Shown here piece after piece: positions 1 through 7,068 of a stretch of 16,838 bases of DNA. A program made the translations under genes and the position numbers. The first letter of the stretch is position 1. The number at the start of each line of letters is the position of its first letter. The notes below the pieces were generated by a model. That model searched no databases. It saw only the letters and a program-made list of their open reading frames with translations, and was not told where the DNA came from. Origin of the DNA: Candidatus Gastranaerophilales bacterium HUM_12 (lineage in GTDB: Bacteria; Cyanobacteriota; Vampirovibrionia; Gastranaerophilales; Gastranaerophilaceae); NCBI GenBank assembly GCA_002102825.1, contig DABJ01000027.1, positions 2,987 through 19,824 on the forward strand, written 5' to 3'.

Positions 1-131
1 AGGGAAAGAGTTTCAATGAACCTGTTCTTGTGAACGGTAAAGAAGATTACAACAAAAGCAGACGTGTTGAATTGAAATTAAAAATAAAAGATTGGAATGT
101 ATCAACGGCATTAGGTTTGAGGAAAAATTAA
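1..131 (+). CDS. OmpA-family peptidoglycan-binding protein, C-terminal end (5' partial)
   Basis: The reading frame is open from the window edge (first full codon at 3) to a TAA at 129-131. It encodes about 42 residues of a protein whose start lies outside the window. The segment with GKSFNEP followed later by NKSRRVEL matches the end of the OmpA/MotB-type C-terminal domain. In that family a G-x-x-x-x-x-P stretch precedes an N-x-x-N/S-R-R-V-E strand, and the arginines bind the diaminopimelate of peptidoglycan. Such proteins usually sit in the outer membrane or periplasm and anchor it to the wall. A short tail of about 15 residues follows the domain. The next gene starts 2 nt after this stop, so the two are probably co-transcribed. 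The N-terminal part cannot be judged from this window, so porin, lipoprotein and MotB-like versions all remain possible. Confidence 0.6.
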   Translation, partial: GKSFNEPVLVNGKEDYNKSRRVELKLKIKDWNVSTALGLRKN

Positions 132-133
132 AG

Positions 134-1495
134 ATGATTGATGAAAATAATATATTAGAAACTATAAATATGATTAGATTGTACAATCTGGATATCAGAA
201 CAGTGACTTTGGCATTGAGTTTGAGGGATTGTGTTTCAGAGGATATTGATAAAGTTTGCGATAATATTTATAACAAAATAAAAAAATATGCAAAGAATTT
301 GGTTGCTTATGCTGATGAATTGGCAGACGAGTATTCAATTCCAATTATTAATAAAAGAATTGCAGTAACTCCGATTTCTTTGATTGGAGAAGCTTGTAAA
401 GAACCTGATTATGTCAGAATTGCGCAAGTTTTGGATAAGGCAGCAAAAGAAGTTGGGGTTAACTTTGTGGGTGGTTTTTCTGCACTTGTAGAAAAAGGAT
501 TTACAAAAGGCGATAAGTTATTAATTGAAAGTATTCCGGAGGCTTTAGCAAAGACAGAGAGAGTTTGTTCATCAGTAAATGTTGCGTCTTCAAAAGCAGG
601 TATAAATATGGACGCAGTTTTGAAGATGTCTGAAACGATTAAAAAAGCCGCAGAATTGACAAAAGAGTCTGACGGAATTGGAGCCGCAAAACTTGTTGTG
701 TTCTGTAATGTTCCGGGGGATAATCCATTTATGGCAGGTGCATTTTGCGGGATTGGTGAACCTGAATGTGCATTGAATGTTGGAGTCTCAGGTCCTGGGG
801 TTGTGAGAGCTGCAGTCGAAGCATTACCGGAAGATGCCGATATGAGCGAACTTGCAAACAAGATTAAAGAAATTGCCTACAAAATAACCTCAACTGGTGA
901 ACTTGTAGGACGAAAACTTGCAAAAAAATTAGATATTCCGTTTGGGGTGATTGATTTGTCTTTAGCTCCAACGCCGGCAGCAGGTGATAGTGTAGCTGGA
1001 ATTTTTCAAGCAATGGGTCTGGAACACGCAGGCGCACATGGAACAACTGCTGCTCTTGCAATGTTAAATGATGCTGTTAAAAAAGGTGGAATTATGGCAA
1101 GTTCTCACGTTGGAGGGTTGTCAGGTGCTTTTATTCCTGTTTCAGAAGATGCCGGCATGATTGAAGCTGCGACAAAAGGTTATTTGACATTTAACAAGCT
1201 TGAGGCAATGACATCAGTTTGTTCTGTTGGACTTGATATGATTGCAATCCCAGGGAAAACACCTGCTGATACAATCGCAGGAATTATTGCAGATGAAATG
1301 GCAATTGGTATGATAAACAAAAAGACAACGGCAGTTAGAATTATTCCGGCTGCAGGAAAAGATGTTGGTGATAGAATTTCTTACGGCGGTCTCCTAGGCG
1401 AAGCTCCTATTATGCCTGTAAAAGAGTTATCTTCAGCAAAATTTGTCAAAAGAGGCGGTCGAATTCCTGCCCCAATTCATAGTTTGAACAATTAA
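134..1495 (+). CDS. UPF0210 / DUF711 (PFL-like) family protein
   Basis: The product is 453 residues, matching the usual length of the UPF0210 (DUF711) family. These are cytoplasmic proteins with a pyruvate-formate-lyase-like fold but no established reaction. Family signatures are visible: an N-terminal ILETINMIR helix followed by LDIRTVTLALSL, a central NPFMAGAFCGIGEPE block, VSGPGVV, DLSLAPTPAAGDSVAGI, and a late GLDMIAIPG segment. I chose the ATG at 134. The frame is open further upstream to a TTG at 92, but that would overlap the preceding gene, whereas GAGG at 119-122 is well placed for 134 and the resulting length fits the family. The frequent partner of this family, an ACT-domain UPF0237 protein, is not seen here. 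It sits in a tight plus-strand run with the OmpA-like gene upstream and the paralog pair downstream. The family call is firm; the function is unknown. Confidence 0.9.
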   Translation: MIDENNILETINMIRLYNLDIRTVTLALSLRDCVSEDIDKVCDNIYNKIKKYAKNLVAYADELADEYSIPIINKRIAVTPISLIGEACKEPDYVRIAQVLDKAAKEVGVNFVGGFSALVEKGFTKGDKLLIESIPEALAKTERVCSSVNVASSKAGINMDAVLKMSETIKKAAELTKESDGIGAAKLVVFCNVPGDNPFMAGAFCGIGEPECALNVGVSGPGVVRAAVEALPEDADMSELANKIKEIAYKITSTGELVGRKLAKKLDIPFGVIDLSLAPTPAAGDSVAGIFQAMGLEHAGAHGTTAALAMLNDAVKKGGIMASSHVGGLSGAFIPVSEDAGMIEAATKGYLTFNKLEAMTSVCSVGLDMIAIPGKTPADTIAGIIADEMAIGMINKKTTAVRIIPAAGKDVGDRISYGGLLGEAPIMPVKELSSAKFVKRGGRIPAPIHSLNN

Positions 1496-1510
1496 GGAGA
1501 ATTAAAAACA

Positions 1511-2047
1511 ATGGCAGTACCGAGTGGACAATCAATAGCAAAATTTGCAAACAGTTTAATGGATTACCTTGTTGATGTAATGATTGACAAATATGGTGAT
1601 GCTCAATCTTTCAGATACAGATATAACAATCTGAAAGTTTATATGAATCCGAGTAGGATTTCTGACCCGCATTTTATTGTTATGATTGGTATTTCGGAAG
1701 CAGTTTTCTCTATTGAAGACGGTAAAAAAATTGAGGGTGGACTCGGAAACGAAGAAACTTATGTGAAACGATGGGCTGAACTTGTTAACATTAATAAAGA
1801 GTTAAAAAATCACTGGAAACTTGTAAAAGAAGCATTTATCACTGAAATGGGTGAAGAAGATGCCCAAAGACGTGCAATGGCTGTTATTAGAATGCGTAGA
1901 GCTTCAAACGAAGACCTTAACGTTGATATGACAGGTACAGGTTTGAACAGAGGTAAGAGAAAAGAAATCGAAAAGAAAAAACAACGATTTGCTCAATTCA
2001 AAAAATCACTGGAAGAAAAGAAAAATAAGAACAATAATAAGGATTAA
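1511..2047 (+). CDS. Hypothetical protein, first of a tandem paralog pair (unrecognised family)
   Basis: A 178-residue protein that I do not recognise. AAGGAG at 1494-1499 overlaps the stop of the preceding gene and sits 10-11 nt from this ATG, a strong ribosome binding site. Three parts are visible. Residues 1-37 are probably helical. A core (about 38-88) contains YNNLK, PHFIV, IGISEA, IED, GGLG and ends in YVKRW. A long, charged C-terminal tail (about 145-178) is dominated by K, E, R and N and looks like a solvent-exposed helix or disordered extension. There is no signal peptide, membrane segment or obvious catalytic signature, so it is probably cytoplasmic. The core is shared with the next gene (29 of 50 aligned residues identical by eye), so the two derive from one duplication. 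The compact core with alternating hydrophobic strands could be a small binding domain, but that is a guess. Confidence 0.85.
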   Translation: MAVPSGQSIAKFANSLMDYLVDVMIDKYGDAQSFRYRYNNLKVYMNPSRISDPHFIVMIGISEAVFSIEDGKKIEGGLGNEETYVKRWAELVNINKELKNHWKLVKEAFITEMGEEDAQRRAMAVIRMRRASNEDLNVDMTGTGLNRGKRKEIEKKKQRFAQFKKSLEEKKNKNNNKD

Positions 2048-2052
2048 TAACG

Positions 2053-2664
2053 ATGAAAACGCTAAATGAAATGGCTGTAAAACTTCAAGAATCCATTATT
2101 AAACAACAAGATGATGCTCACAACTCTTCAACATTAAATGTTAATAAATACAACAATTTGAAGATAAGAATGAGCACAAAATACCACTACCCGCACATTA
2201 TTGTGTCTATCGGTATTTCTGAGGCAATTTTCAATATTGAAGATTGTACAAAAACTGATGGCGGCTTAGGACCAGATGAAAGATATGTAAGAAAGTGGAT
2301 GGGTACAAGTACTATTGCTGCAGATTTGAAAGAAATTTATGCAGCATTGAGTGACCTTATTAAGGCCGAAGATGTTGCAAAAGAAATTTCTCAAGAGGGT
2401 GAAGCAGACGAAGTAAAAAGAGAGGCTCCTCGTAAGAAAACAGCATTTAAAAAGATACTAGAGGGTGGTCTTCCTATGATGAATTCTGACTCTCCAATTG
2501 AAGAAGTCTCTAAATCTGAACAAATGATTTCTTTATCTGAAGAAGTTCATAATAGGACTGTTCATTCTCATACTGAAAAAAATAATGATACAGGTATGGA
2601 AACGGTCGATAATGTGAAGAAAGATTTGAAAGATTTTTTGAAATCAATGTTTCGCAGAAAGTAG
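2053..2664 (+). CDS. Hypothetical protein, second of a tandem paralog pair (unrecognised family)
   Basis: A 203-residue protein starting 5 nt after the stop of its upstream paralog. AAGGA at about 2038-2042, inside the end of the upstream gene, serves as its ribosome binding site, so translation is probably coupled. The shared core lies at residues 33-82 (YNNLK, PHIIV, IGISEA, IED, GGLG, YVRKW). Outside the core the two proteins differ. This one has a 120-residue tail that is acidic and serine-rich in the middle and ends in a basic KSMFRRK, with low-complexity character. I see no signal peptide or membrane segment and cannot assign a function. Its stop lies 1 nt from the stop of the convergent uvrC gene, and no hairpin terminator is visible between them. 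Confidence 0.85.
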   Translation: MKTLNEMAVKLQESIIKQQDDAHNSSTLNVNKYNNLKIRMSTKYHYPHIIVSIGISEAIFNIEDCTKTDGGLGPDERYVRKWMGTSTIAADLKEIYAALSDLIKAEDVAKEISQEGEADEVKREAPRKKTAFKKILEGGLPMMNSDSPIEEVSKSEQMISLSEEVHNRTVHSHTEKNNDTGMETVDNVKKDLKDFLKSMFRRK

Positions 2665-2665
2665 T

Positions 2666-4333
2666 CTATTTTTTGTCAATCAAACTGTTTTTTGAGCGTA
2701 AATTTCTATGATAAGTTATGGCAAATCTGTGCGCTTCATCTCTTATTCTTTGGATTAAAAATAGTGCACTTGATTCTCGAGGAAGAAGGATAGATTTAGA
2801 GCAATGAGGCAAAAATACTTCTTCTTGTCGTTTTGCAAGGCTGACAAAATCAATTCCGGTAATGCCCATTTCTTCAACAATTTGCATAACACTTGATAAT
2901 TGCCCTTTACCACCATCAATGATAATCAAATCCGGTTTATCCCAACCTTTTTCACCTAATCTTGAAAGTCGTCTTGTCAAAACTTCTTTCATAGATAAAA
3001 AGTCGTCCGGTTTTCCCTCGGTTGATTTAACTTTGAATTTTCTGTATTCGGATTTTTTGCTCAAACCATTTATAAATGTAACCATAGAGGCGACCGTATT
3101 TGTCCCTTGAATATGCGAAATATCATAGCACTCCATTCGGTAGGGAAAATTGTTAAGTTTTAATTTCTCTTTCAAATATGAGCCGATTTGGTTGAAATCA
3201 TCTCGAATTTTAGACATTTTAGAAAGTTTTGCATTATCTAAAATTACTTGAGCATTTTTATCCGCTAAACTTTGGAGTTCTTTACCCTGAACAGATTTTC
3301 CGTAGCTTATTTTAACTTTTTTACCGGAAATTATTTCGAGCCATTCTTCATACAAAGCCTTATTACCAACGGCTTCAAGCTCGTTTGAAACAATTCTATC
3401 CGGAAATTCCAAAGACAAAGTATTGTAGTATTCTTTGAAAAATGTTTCAAAAAATTCTGTCTTGTCTTCTTCTTCAACTTCGTAGGTGAAATCTTTTTTA
3501 TCAATCAAACGTCCTTCTCTAATCATCATTATGACTATAGCTAAAATTCCGTCTTCATGTTGAAGAGAGATGATGTCTTCGTTAAGTTTTGTATTTTCAT
3601 AGACAACTTTTTGTTTCTCAAGTGTTTTTTGTAAATCGAAATAACTATCTCTTAATCGTGCGGCTTTTTCAAATTGTTCCGTGTCAGAGTATTTTTGAAT
3701 TTGTTCCATCAATTGTTTCATAAGTTCCGTTTGCCTGCCGGATAAAAACAACTCTGCTTGTTGAACAATTGCTTTGTATTCTTTACTTGTTACCATATTT
3801 TGGCAAGGTGCAAGACATTTTCCTATATGGTAATAAAGACAAGGTCTGTTTTTGAATTTAGGTGTTTTGCATTGTCTTAGAGGAAAAATTTTCTTTAAAA
3901 AATCTAAAGTCGAATGCATTGCTCTAATATTTGTATATGGTCCGTAATATTTTCCTTTTTCCGGATTGATATTTCGTTTTCGAACTATTTGAATTCGTGG
4001 AAAATCTTCATCTGTGATAAGAAAATACGGATATTTTTTGTCATCTTTCAATAAAATATTGTAACGAGGTTTGTGCTTTTTTATCAAGTGGCTCTCTAAA
4101 ATTAAAGCTTCAACCTCGGTATTTGTAATAATATATTCCAAATGGTCAATTTGAGAAACTAAAATATTAACTTTTACACTATCGTGATGTTTTCTGTTGA
4201 AATACGACTTTACACGACGTTTAAGGATTTTTGCTTTTCCGACATAAATGATTTCATTATCCGAATTGTAATAAATATAACACCCCGGTAATGATGGTAA
4301 AAGTTTTAAACTTTCTTTCAATTTCTCATTCAT
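2666..4333 (-). CDS. uvrC: UvrABC excinuclease subunit C, lacking the C-terminal helix-hairpin-helix region
   Basis: UvrC makes both incisions around DNA lesions after UvrA/UvrB damage recognition. Visible domains in order: GIY-YIG nuclease (about 14-95, with GCYIY and YVGKAK; 3' incision); a four-cysteine cluster C155, C165, C173, C177 matching the iron-sulfur ligands of the family; a UVR helix pair (about 205-240) that contacts UvrB; and an RNase H-like nuclease (5' incision) with D404 in YDISH, D443/D444, D473 in IIDGGKG and H535 in DEAHRFAIT. At 555 residues it is shorter than the usual 600 or so. It stops at RSKNSLIDKK, where other UvrC proteins continue into a tandem helix-hairpin-helix DNA-binding region. 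The sequence beyond the stop codes for the convergent hypothetical gene on the other strand, with no displaced helix-hairpin-helix remnant in any frame I could see. The catalytic parts look intact. It lies 24 nt downstream of the glycosyltransferase gene. Confidence 0.95.
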   Translation of the reverse strand: MNEKLKESLKLLPSLPGCYIYYNSDNEIIYVGKAKILKRRVKSYFNRKHHDSVKVNILVSQIDHLEYIITNTEVEALILESHLIKKHKPRYNILLKDDKKYPYFLITDEDFPRIQIVRKRNINPEKGKYYGPYTNIRAMHSTLDFLKKIFPLRQCKTPKFKNRPCLYYHIGKCLAPCQNMVTSKEYKAIVQQAELFLSGRQTELMKQLMEQIQKYSDTEQFEKAARLRDSYFDLQKTLEKQKVVYENTKLNEDIISLQHEDGILAIVIMMIREGRLIDKKDFTYEVEEEDKTEFFETFFKEYYNTLSLEFPDRIVSNELEAVGNKALYEEWLEIISGKKVKISYGKSVQGKELQSLADKNAQVILDNAKLSKMSKIRDDFNQIGSYLKEKLKLNNFPYRMECYDISHIQGTNTVASMVTFINGLSKKSEYRKFKVKSTEGKPDDFLSMKEVLTRRLSRLGEKGWDKPDLIIIDGGKGQLSSVMQIVEEMGITGIDFVSLAKRQEEVFLPHCSKSILLPRESSALFLIQRIRDEAHRFAITYHRNLRSKNSLIDKK

Positions 4334-4340
4334 AACTCAG

Positions 4341-4349
4341 ATTATAGCA
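4341..4349 (-). promoter_or_regulatory. Extended -10 promoter of uvrC
   Basis: Read on the minus strand this is TGCTATAAT, a consensus extended -10 element. No good -35 hexamer lies 16-18 nt upstream, as is common for extended -10 promoters. Seven bases separate it from the uvrC ATG at 4333, so transcription should begin at or next to the start codon, giving a leaderless or nearly leaderless mRNA. It sits in the 24-nt gap after the upstream gene. Confidence 0.55.
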
Positions 4350-4357
4350 TGTTAAAA

Positions 4358-6025
4358 TTATGAGTGGTATTCAGATAAAATATTGACAACTTGTGGAAAA
4401 ACTGTTGTCCAATCATCTTGAACGCATGCTTGTAAAGGTTTTACACTGTTGTACCAGCCGACATTCTCCCCTGTTGTTTTAAACCAGCGAAAGTTGGTTT
4501 GTTTATTGAATAATCCTAATGTTTTTACACCTAATGCACCGGCTAAATTCAAAATCACATTGTCTGTAGAGATAACAATATCCATATTTTTTATTGCGCA
4601 GGCAGTGTCAGTAAAGTCGTTGAAAGTATTACCTAAATCAATAATTTTAGGATTTTCAATTTCAGAACCGACTTGTAGAGAATACACATTAACATTTTCT
4701 AGGTTGGTTATTATGTTGAATTTTTTCAAATCAATATCTCGACCGGAATAATTTGCATTTTTATCTCCGCTGTAGGCAATTCCGATTTTCAAGTTAGATT
4801 TGTTTTTTAGATATTTTGAAGCATAAGTTTTGACTTCGGGTGCATTTACTGTTAAATAGCCCTGTGGGTATGGTATTGAAGTTGTTGTAGTCTTTAAGAC
4901 GAAAGGTGCATCTAACAGAGCCATATCATAGTCATAATAGATATTTCTAACAGAAGTTTTATCAGATAAAACCTCAATTCCATCTGAAATTATTGGTGAA
5001 TTTTTAATTAGGTCAAACAGATTATCTTGAACAACGAAAATAATTTTACGTGCAAATTTTTTCAATAACGGAATAAACCTGCAATACATAAAAGTATCTC
5101 CAAATCCTTGCTCATAGTGAACAAGAAGAGTTTTATCCGATATATCAGATACCAAATCCCATTTTTTAGAAAATGAATTATCTATCGGGTATTTCAGGTT
5201 TTCATCATCAATCAAAAATCTATAGCGAAAATATTTGTGTCCTTGTACAAAATTCCCGCAACTGATTAAAAATGAACCGTAGTTGTAATAATCTATTTCT
5301 GTTGGATTGTTGTTTAAGATTTCTTTGTAGAATTTATCTGCTTTATCCTGATTTCTATTTTTTTCATAGGCAAAAGCTAGAGCATGTAGTACTAATCTGC
5401 TTGTAGGGTTTAGTTTATAGGCCTTTTCAAAGTAGAAAATTTGTTCTGAAATTGAAGAGTCGCCATAAACTTTTGAATAAAGATTTCCTAAAATTGAATA
5501 AATCACGGCTTTTGTTTTGTCTATTTCAACATATTTTTCGTAATATTTGATTGCTTTTCTGTAATCTCCGATTTGCAAGTTATAAAAATTAGCAAGAGTT
5601 AAAAACATCAAAACTTTGTTTTGCTCTTTTGTGGCATAAATTGTCATAAAGTTTTTGGCAAGTTTTGGGGCATTAATTTTTACCAAGTTTTCTGCAATTG
5701 TGGAATAATCATCTGGAATAAGTTCAGATTTAACAATCAAAAATCTGTATAAAACAAAAGCTTCAATAAAAATCTTGTTTGAAATTAAGTCTTTTGCAAA
5801 ATTTCGAATAGTTGTGAATAAGTTTACTTTCATTGAGTCTGGTGCTTCTTGTTTCATCACAACAAATTTTTTATAAACATCTAAAATTTCAGATGAAAAT
5901 TTTTCTTCATCAATCAAATCCAATATTAAATTATCAAAATCACTTAGAACTGATGTTGTAATGTCATTTTTTTCAAAAGGTTGAACATCTGCATTAAATA
6001 ACTTCTTTAACTCTTCTTTAATCAT
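4358..6025 (-). CDS. TPR-repeat protein with C-terminal GT9-like glycosyltransferase domain
   Basis: A 555-residue protein. The N-terminal half (to about residue 290) is alpha-helical; recognisable TPR-type repeats run from about 140 to 245, including ANFYNLQIGDYRKAIKYYEK and LAFAYEKNRNQDKADKFYKE. From about 297 the sequence matches the glycosyltransferase part of bacterial TPR proteins related to heptosyltransferase family GT9: LLVHYEQGFGDTFMYCRF, IGIAYSGD at about 414-421, VYSLQVGS near 447-454, and VISTDNVILNLAGALG at 484-499. Such proteins are thought to move sugars onto protein or surface glycans in the cytoplasm. In relatives the last motif usually reads D-T-A-V-A-H-LAGALG; here the histidine position is Asn493. 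The consensus SG-N-x-x-H loop is also changed, to SGDKNAN. Activity or substrate may therefore differ. There is no signal peptide. The gene is transcribed toward uvrC. Confidence 0.8.
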   Translation of the reverse strand: MIKEELKKLFNADVQPFEKNDITTSVLSDFDNLILDLIDEEKFSSEILDVYKKFVVMKQEAPDSMKVNLFTTIRNFAKDLISNKIFIEAFVLYRFLIVKSELIPDDYSTIAENLVKINAPKLAKNFMTIYATKEQNKVLMFLTLANFYNLQIGDYRKAIKYYEKYVEIDKTKAVIYSILGNLYSKVYGDSSISEQIFYFEKAYKLNPTSRLVLHALAFAYEKNRNQDKADKFYKEILNNNPTEIDYYNYGSFLISCGNFVQGHKYFRYRFLIDDENLKYPIDNSFSKKWDLVSDISDKTLLVHYEQGFGDTFMYCRFIPLLKKFARKIIFVVQDNLFDLIKNSPIISDGIEVLSDKTSVRNIYYDYDMALLDAPFVLKTTTTSIPYPQGYLTVNAPEVKTYASKYLKNKSNLKIGIAYSGDKNANYSGRDIDLKKFNIITNLENVNVYSLQVGSEIENPKIIDLGNTFNDFTDTACAIKNMDIVISTDNVILNLAGALGVKTLGLFNKQTNFRWFKTTGENVGWYNSVKPLQACVQDDWTTVFPQVVNILSEYHS

Positions 6026-6034
6026 AATAAATTT

Positions 6035-6043
6035 ATCATAGCA
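6035..6043 (-). promoter_or_regulatory. Extended -10 promoter of the TPR/glycosyltransferase gene
   Basis: On the minus strand this reads TGCTATGAT, an extended -10 element one base from consensus. Nine bases separate it from the ATG at 6025, which would leave a leader of only 1-3 nt. No Shine-Dalgarno sequence precedes that ATG, which is consistent with leaderless translation. No convincing -35 is present. Confidence 0.45.
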
Positions 6044-6140
6044 CAGATGATAATTCTTTTTGTACTATAAAAATAGTAAAATATTACGAGTTTGTAAAAT
6101 TTTTACTAAAAGAATAGCAAAAAAAGATATTTACGATTAT

Positions 6141-6146
6141 TATAAT
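6141..6146 (+). promoter_or_regulatory. Candidate -10 element for the orphan hypothetical gene
   Basis: A consensus TATAAT lies 56 nt before the ATG at 6203, in the 177-nt gap between two divergent genes. The hexamer 17 nt upstream is poor (A-rich), so the call rests on the -10 alone. The rest of this gap is AT-rich with no other structure that I can support. Confidence 0.35.
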
Positions 6147-6202
6147 TACAACTTCTAAAAACTCTTATTTAAACTACTTGATTTTGAAAGGAATAATCTG
6201 TA

Positions 6203-6646
6203 ATGGCGATACAAAATGATGAAATAAGACTACTTAATTCTTTGTTCAAAAGTTTACCTAGAAACTCTAGACAAGCATTAAAACATTATGACGGTCACAA
6301 AAGAATTACCGTGTATAAAGGTGATACATATATTAATAAAACAACTCAAAATATTGATCCGGATTATCCATACACATTTATTAGGAATTTAACTAATTTA
6401 GGTACTAAAAAGAATCCTGATTTGAAAGATGCCGTAAATGTTTTGTATGGCGGTAGAAATGAGATTAAAGTAAAATATAACGAACCCGGTAATCCTGCAA
6501 AGGGTTTAAGAGTTCTTGTTTATGGGGAACATACTTCAGGTGAACTTCCCGTTATGAATCAAGTCTTTCCAAGTTTTGAAGAAATTAGAAAAAATCCTTA
6601 TTTAAAAAAATTGTTTGAAAGAATTACAGGGAAAAAAATTATATAA
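6203..6646 (+). CDS. Hypothetical protein of unknown family (147 aa)
   Basis: A soluble-looking 147-residue protein that I do not recognise. GAAAGGA at 6186-6192 is a strong ribosome binding site 10 nt before the ATG. The gene is bracketed by its own candidate promoter and a strong terminator, so it appears monocistronic. Visible character: a basic, helical N-terminus (about 1-30), a middle part with HKRITVYKGD and DPDYPYTFIRN, a segment with NVLYGGRNEIKV, and a short-stranded part with GLRVLVYGEH. The basic C-terminal helix ends in KKLFERITGKK. There is no signal peptide, membrane span or cysteine. It is not visibly related to the paralog pair at 1511-2664. Codon use and composition look like the neighbours, so nothing suggests recent transfer. 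Confidence 0.8.
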   Translation: MAIQNDEIRLLNSLFKSLPRNSRQALKHYDGHKRITVYKGDTYINKTTQNIDPDYPYTFIRNLTNLGTKKNPDLKDAVNVLYGGRNEIKVKYNEPGNPAKGLRVLVYGEHTSGELPVMNQVFPSFEEIRKNPYLKKLFERITGKKII

Positions 6647-6649
6647 GAT

Positions 6650-6682
6650 AAAAAAAGATAAGCAAAAAGCTTATCTTTTTTT
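6650..6682 (+). terminator. Intrinsic terminator after the orphan hypothetical gene
   Basis: A 14-bp perfect inverted repeat (arms 6650-6663 and 6669-6682, core GATAAGC/GCTTATC, loop AAAAA) ends in seven T residues, 3 nt after the stop codon at 6644-6646. The A-run on the 5' side makes it symmetric, so it could also stop transcription on the other strand. Confidence 0.9.
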
Positions 6683-6683
6683 A

Positions 6684-6692
6684 TGCTAGAAT
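6684..6692 (+). promoter_or_regulatory. Extended -10 promoter for the DUF4186-ybaK unit
   Basis: TGCTAGAAT starts 2 nt after the terminator T-run and fits an extended -10 element. A start site near 6699 would give a leader of about 13 nt holding AAAAGG (6701-6706) before the ATG at 6712. Only 29 nt separate terminator and gene, so a promoter here is needed unless the terminator leaks. Confidence 0.45.
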
Positions 6693-6711
6693 TCAAGTTG
6701 AAAAGGCTTAG

Positions 6712-7065
6712 ATGAATATGTATGATGATATTTTGGAAAGACTTTCTAAATCAACTTTTAGAGGCCGTTTTAAATTAAGAGATAAAGAAAAACAATATAT
6801 AGAACAAAAAGGTTTAGGTAGAATAAAATCTCATGCCGAAGATTTTATTAGAGATAGGGTTTCTCCGTCAATTATTCCAAATGATGGGAAACAAACACCT
6901 ATGAAAGGTCACCCTGTTTTCATTGCTCAACATGCTACTGCAACTTGTTGCAGAGGTTGTATTAATAAATGGCATAAAATCCCAAAAGATGTTGAATTGA
7001 CTCAAGAGCAACAGGATTATATTGTTGGATTGATTATGGAATGGATAAAAAGACAAATAGGTTAA
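6712..7065 (+). CDS. DUF4186 family protein
   Basis: A 117-residue cytoplasmic protein of the DUF4186 family, function not established. The family signature is clear. An N-terminal LSKSTFRGRFKLRDKE leads to GRIKSHAEDFI, then NDGKQTPMKGHPVF and AQHATATCCRGCINKWH, the most conserved part of the family. The invariant-looking H67, H74, C79, C80, C83 and H88 could form a metal site; that is inference. A second ATG lies two codons downstream (6718) and is 11 nt from AAAAGG, so the true start could be either; the first is kept. The ybaK-like gene begins 3 nt after its stop with only a weak ribosome binding site, so the two are probably translationally coupled. Confidence 0.88.
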   Translation: MNMYDDILERLSKSTFRGRFKLRDKEKQYIEQKGLGRIKSHAEDFIRDRVSPSIIPNDGKQTPMKGHPVFIAQHATATCCRGCINKWHKIPKDVELTQEQQDYIVGLIMEWIKRQIG

Positions 7066-7068
7066 ATT

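Noticed and set aside
409..1061. Open frames antisense to the UPF0210 gene
   Set aside because: Shadow frames of a strongly coding gene, with no ribosome binding site and no protein-like character of their own.
2640..2700. Possible shared terminator between the convergent paralog gene and uvrC
   Set aside because: There is a T-run after the first stop but only a 4-bp stem (TTTC/GAAA) before it, and nothing better on the minus strand.
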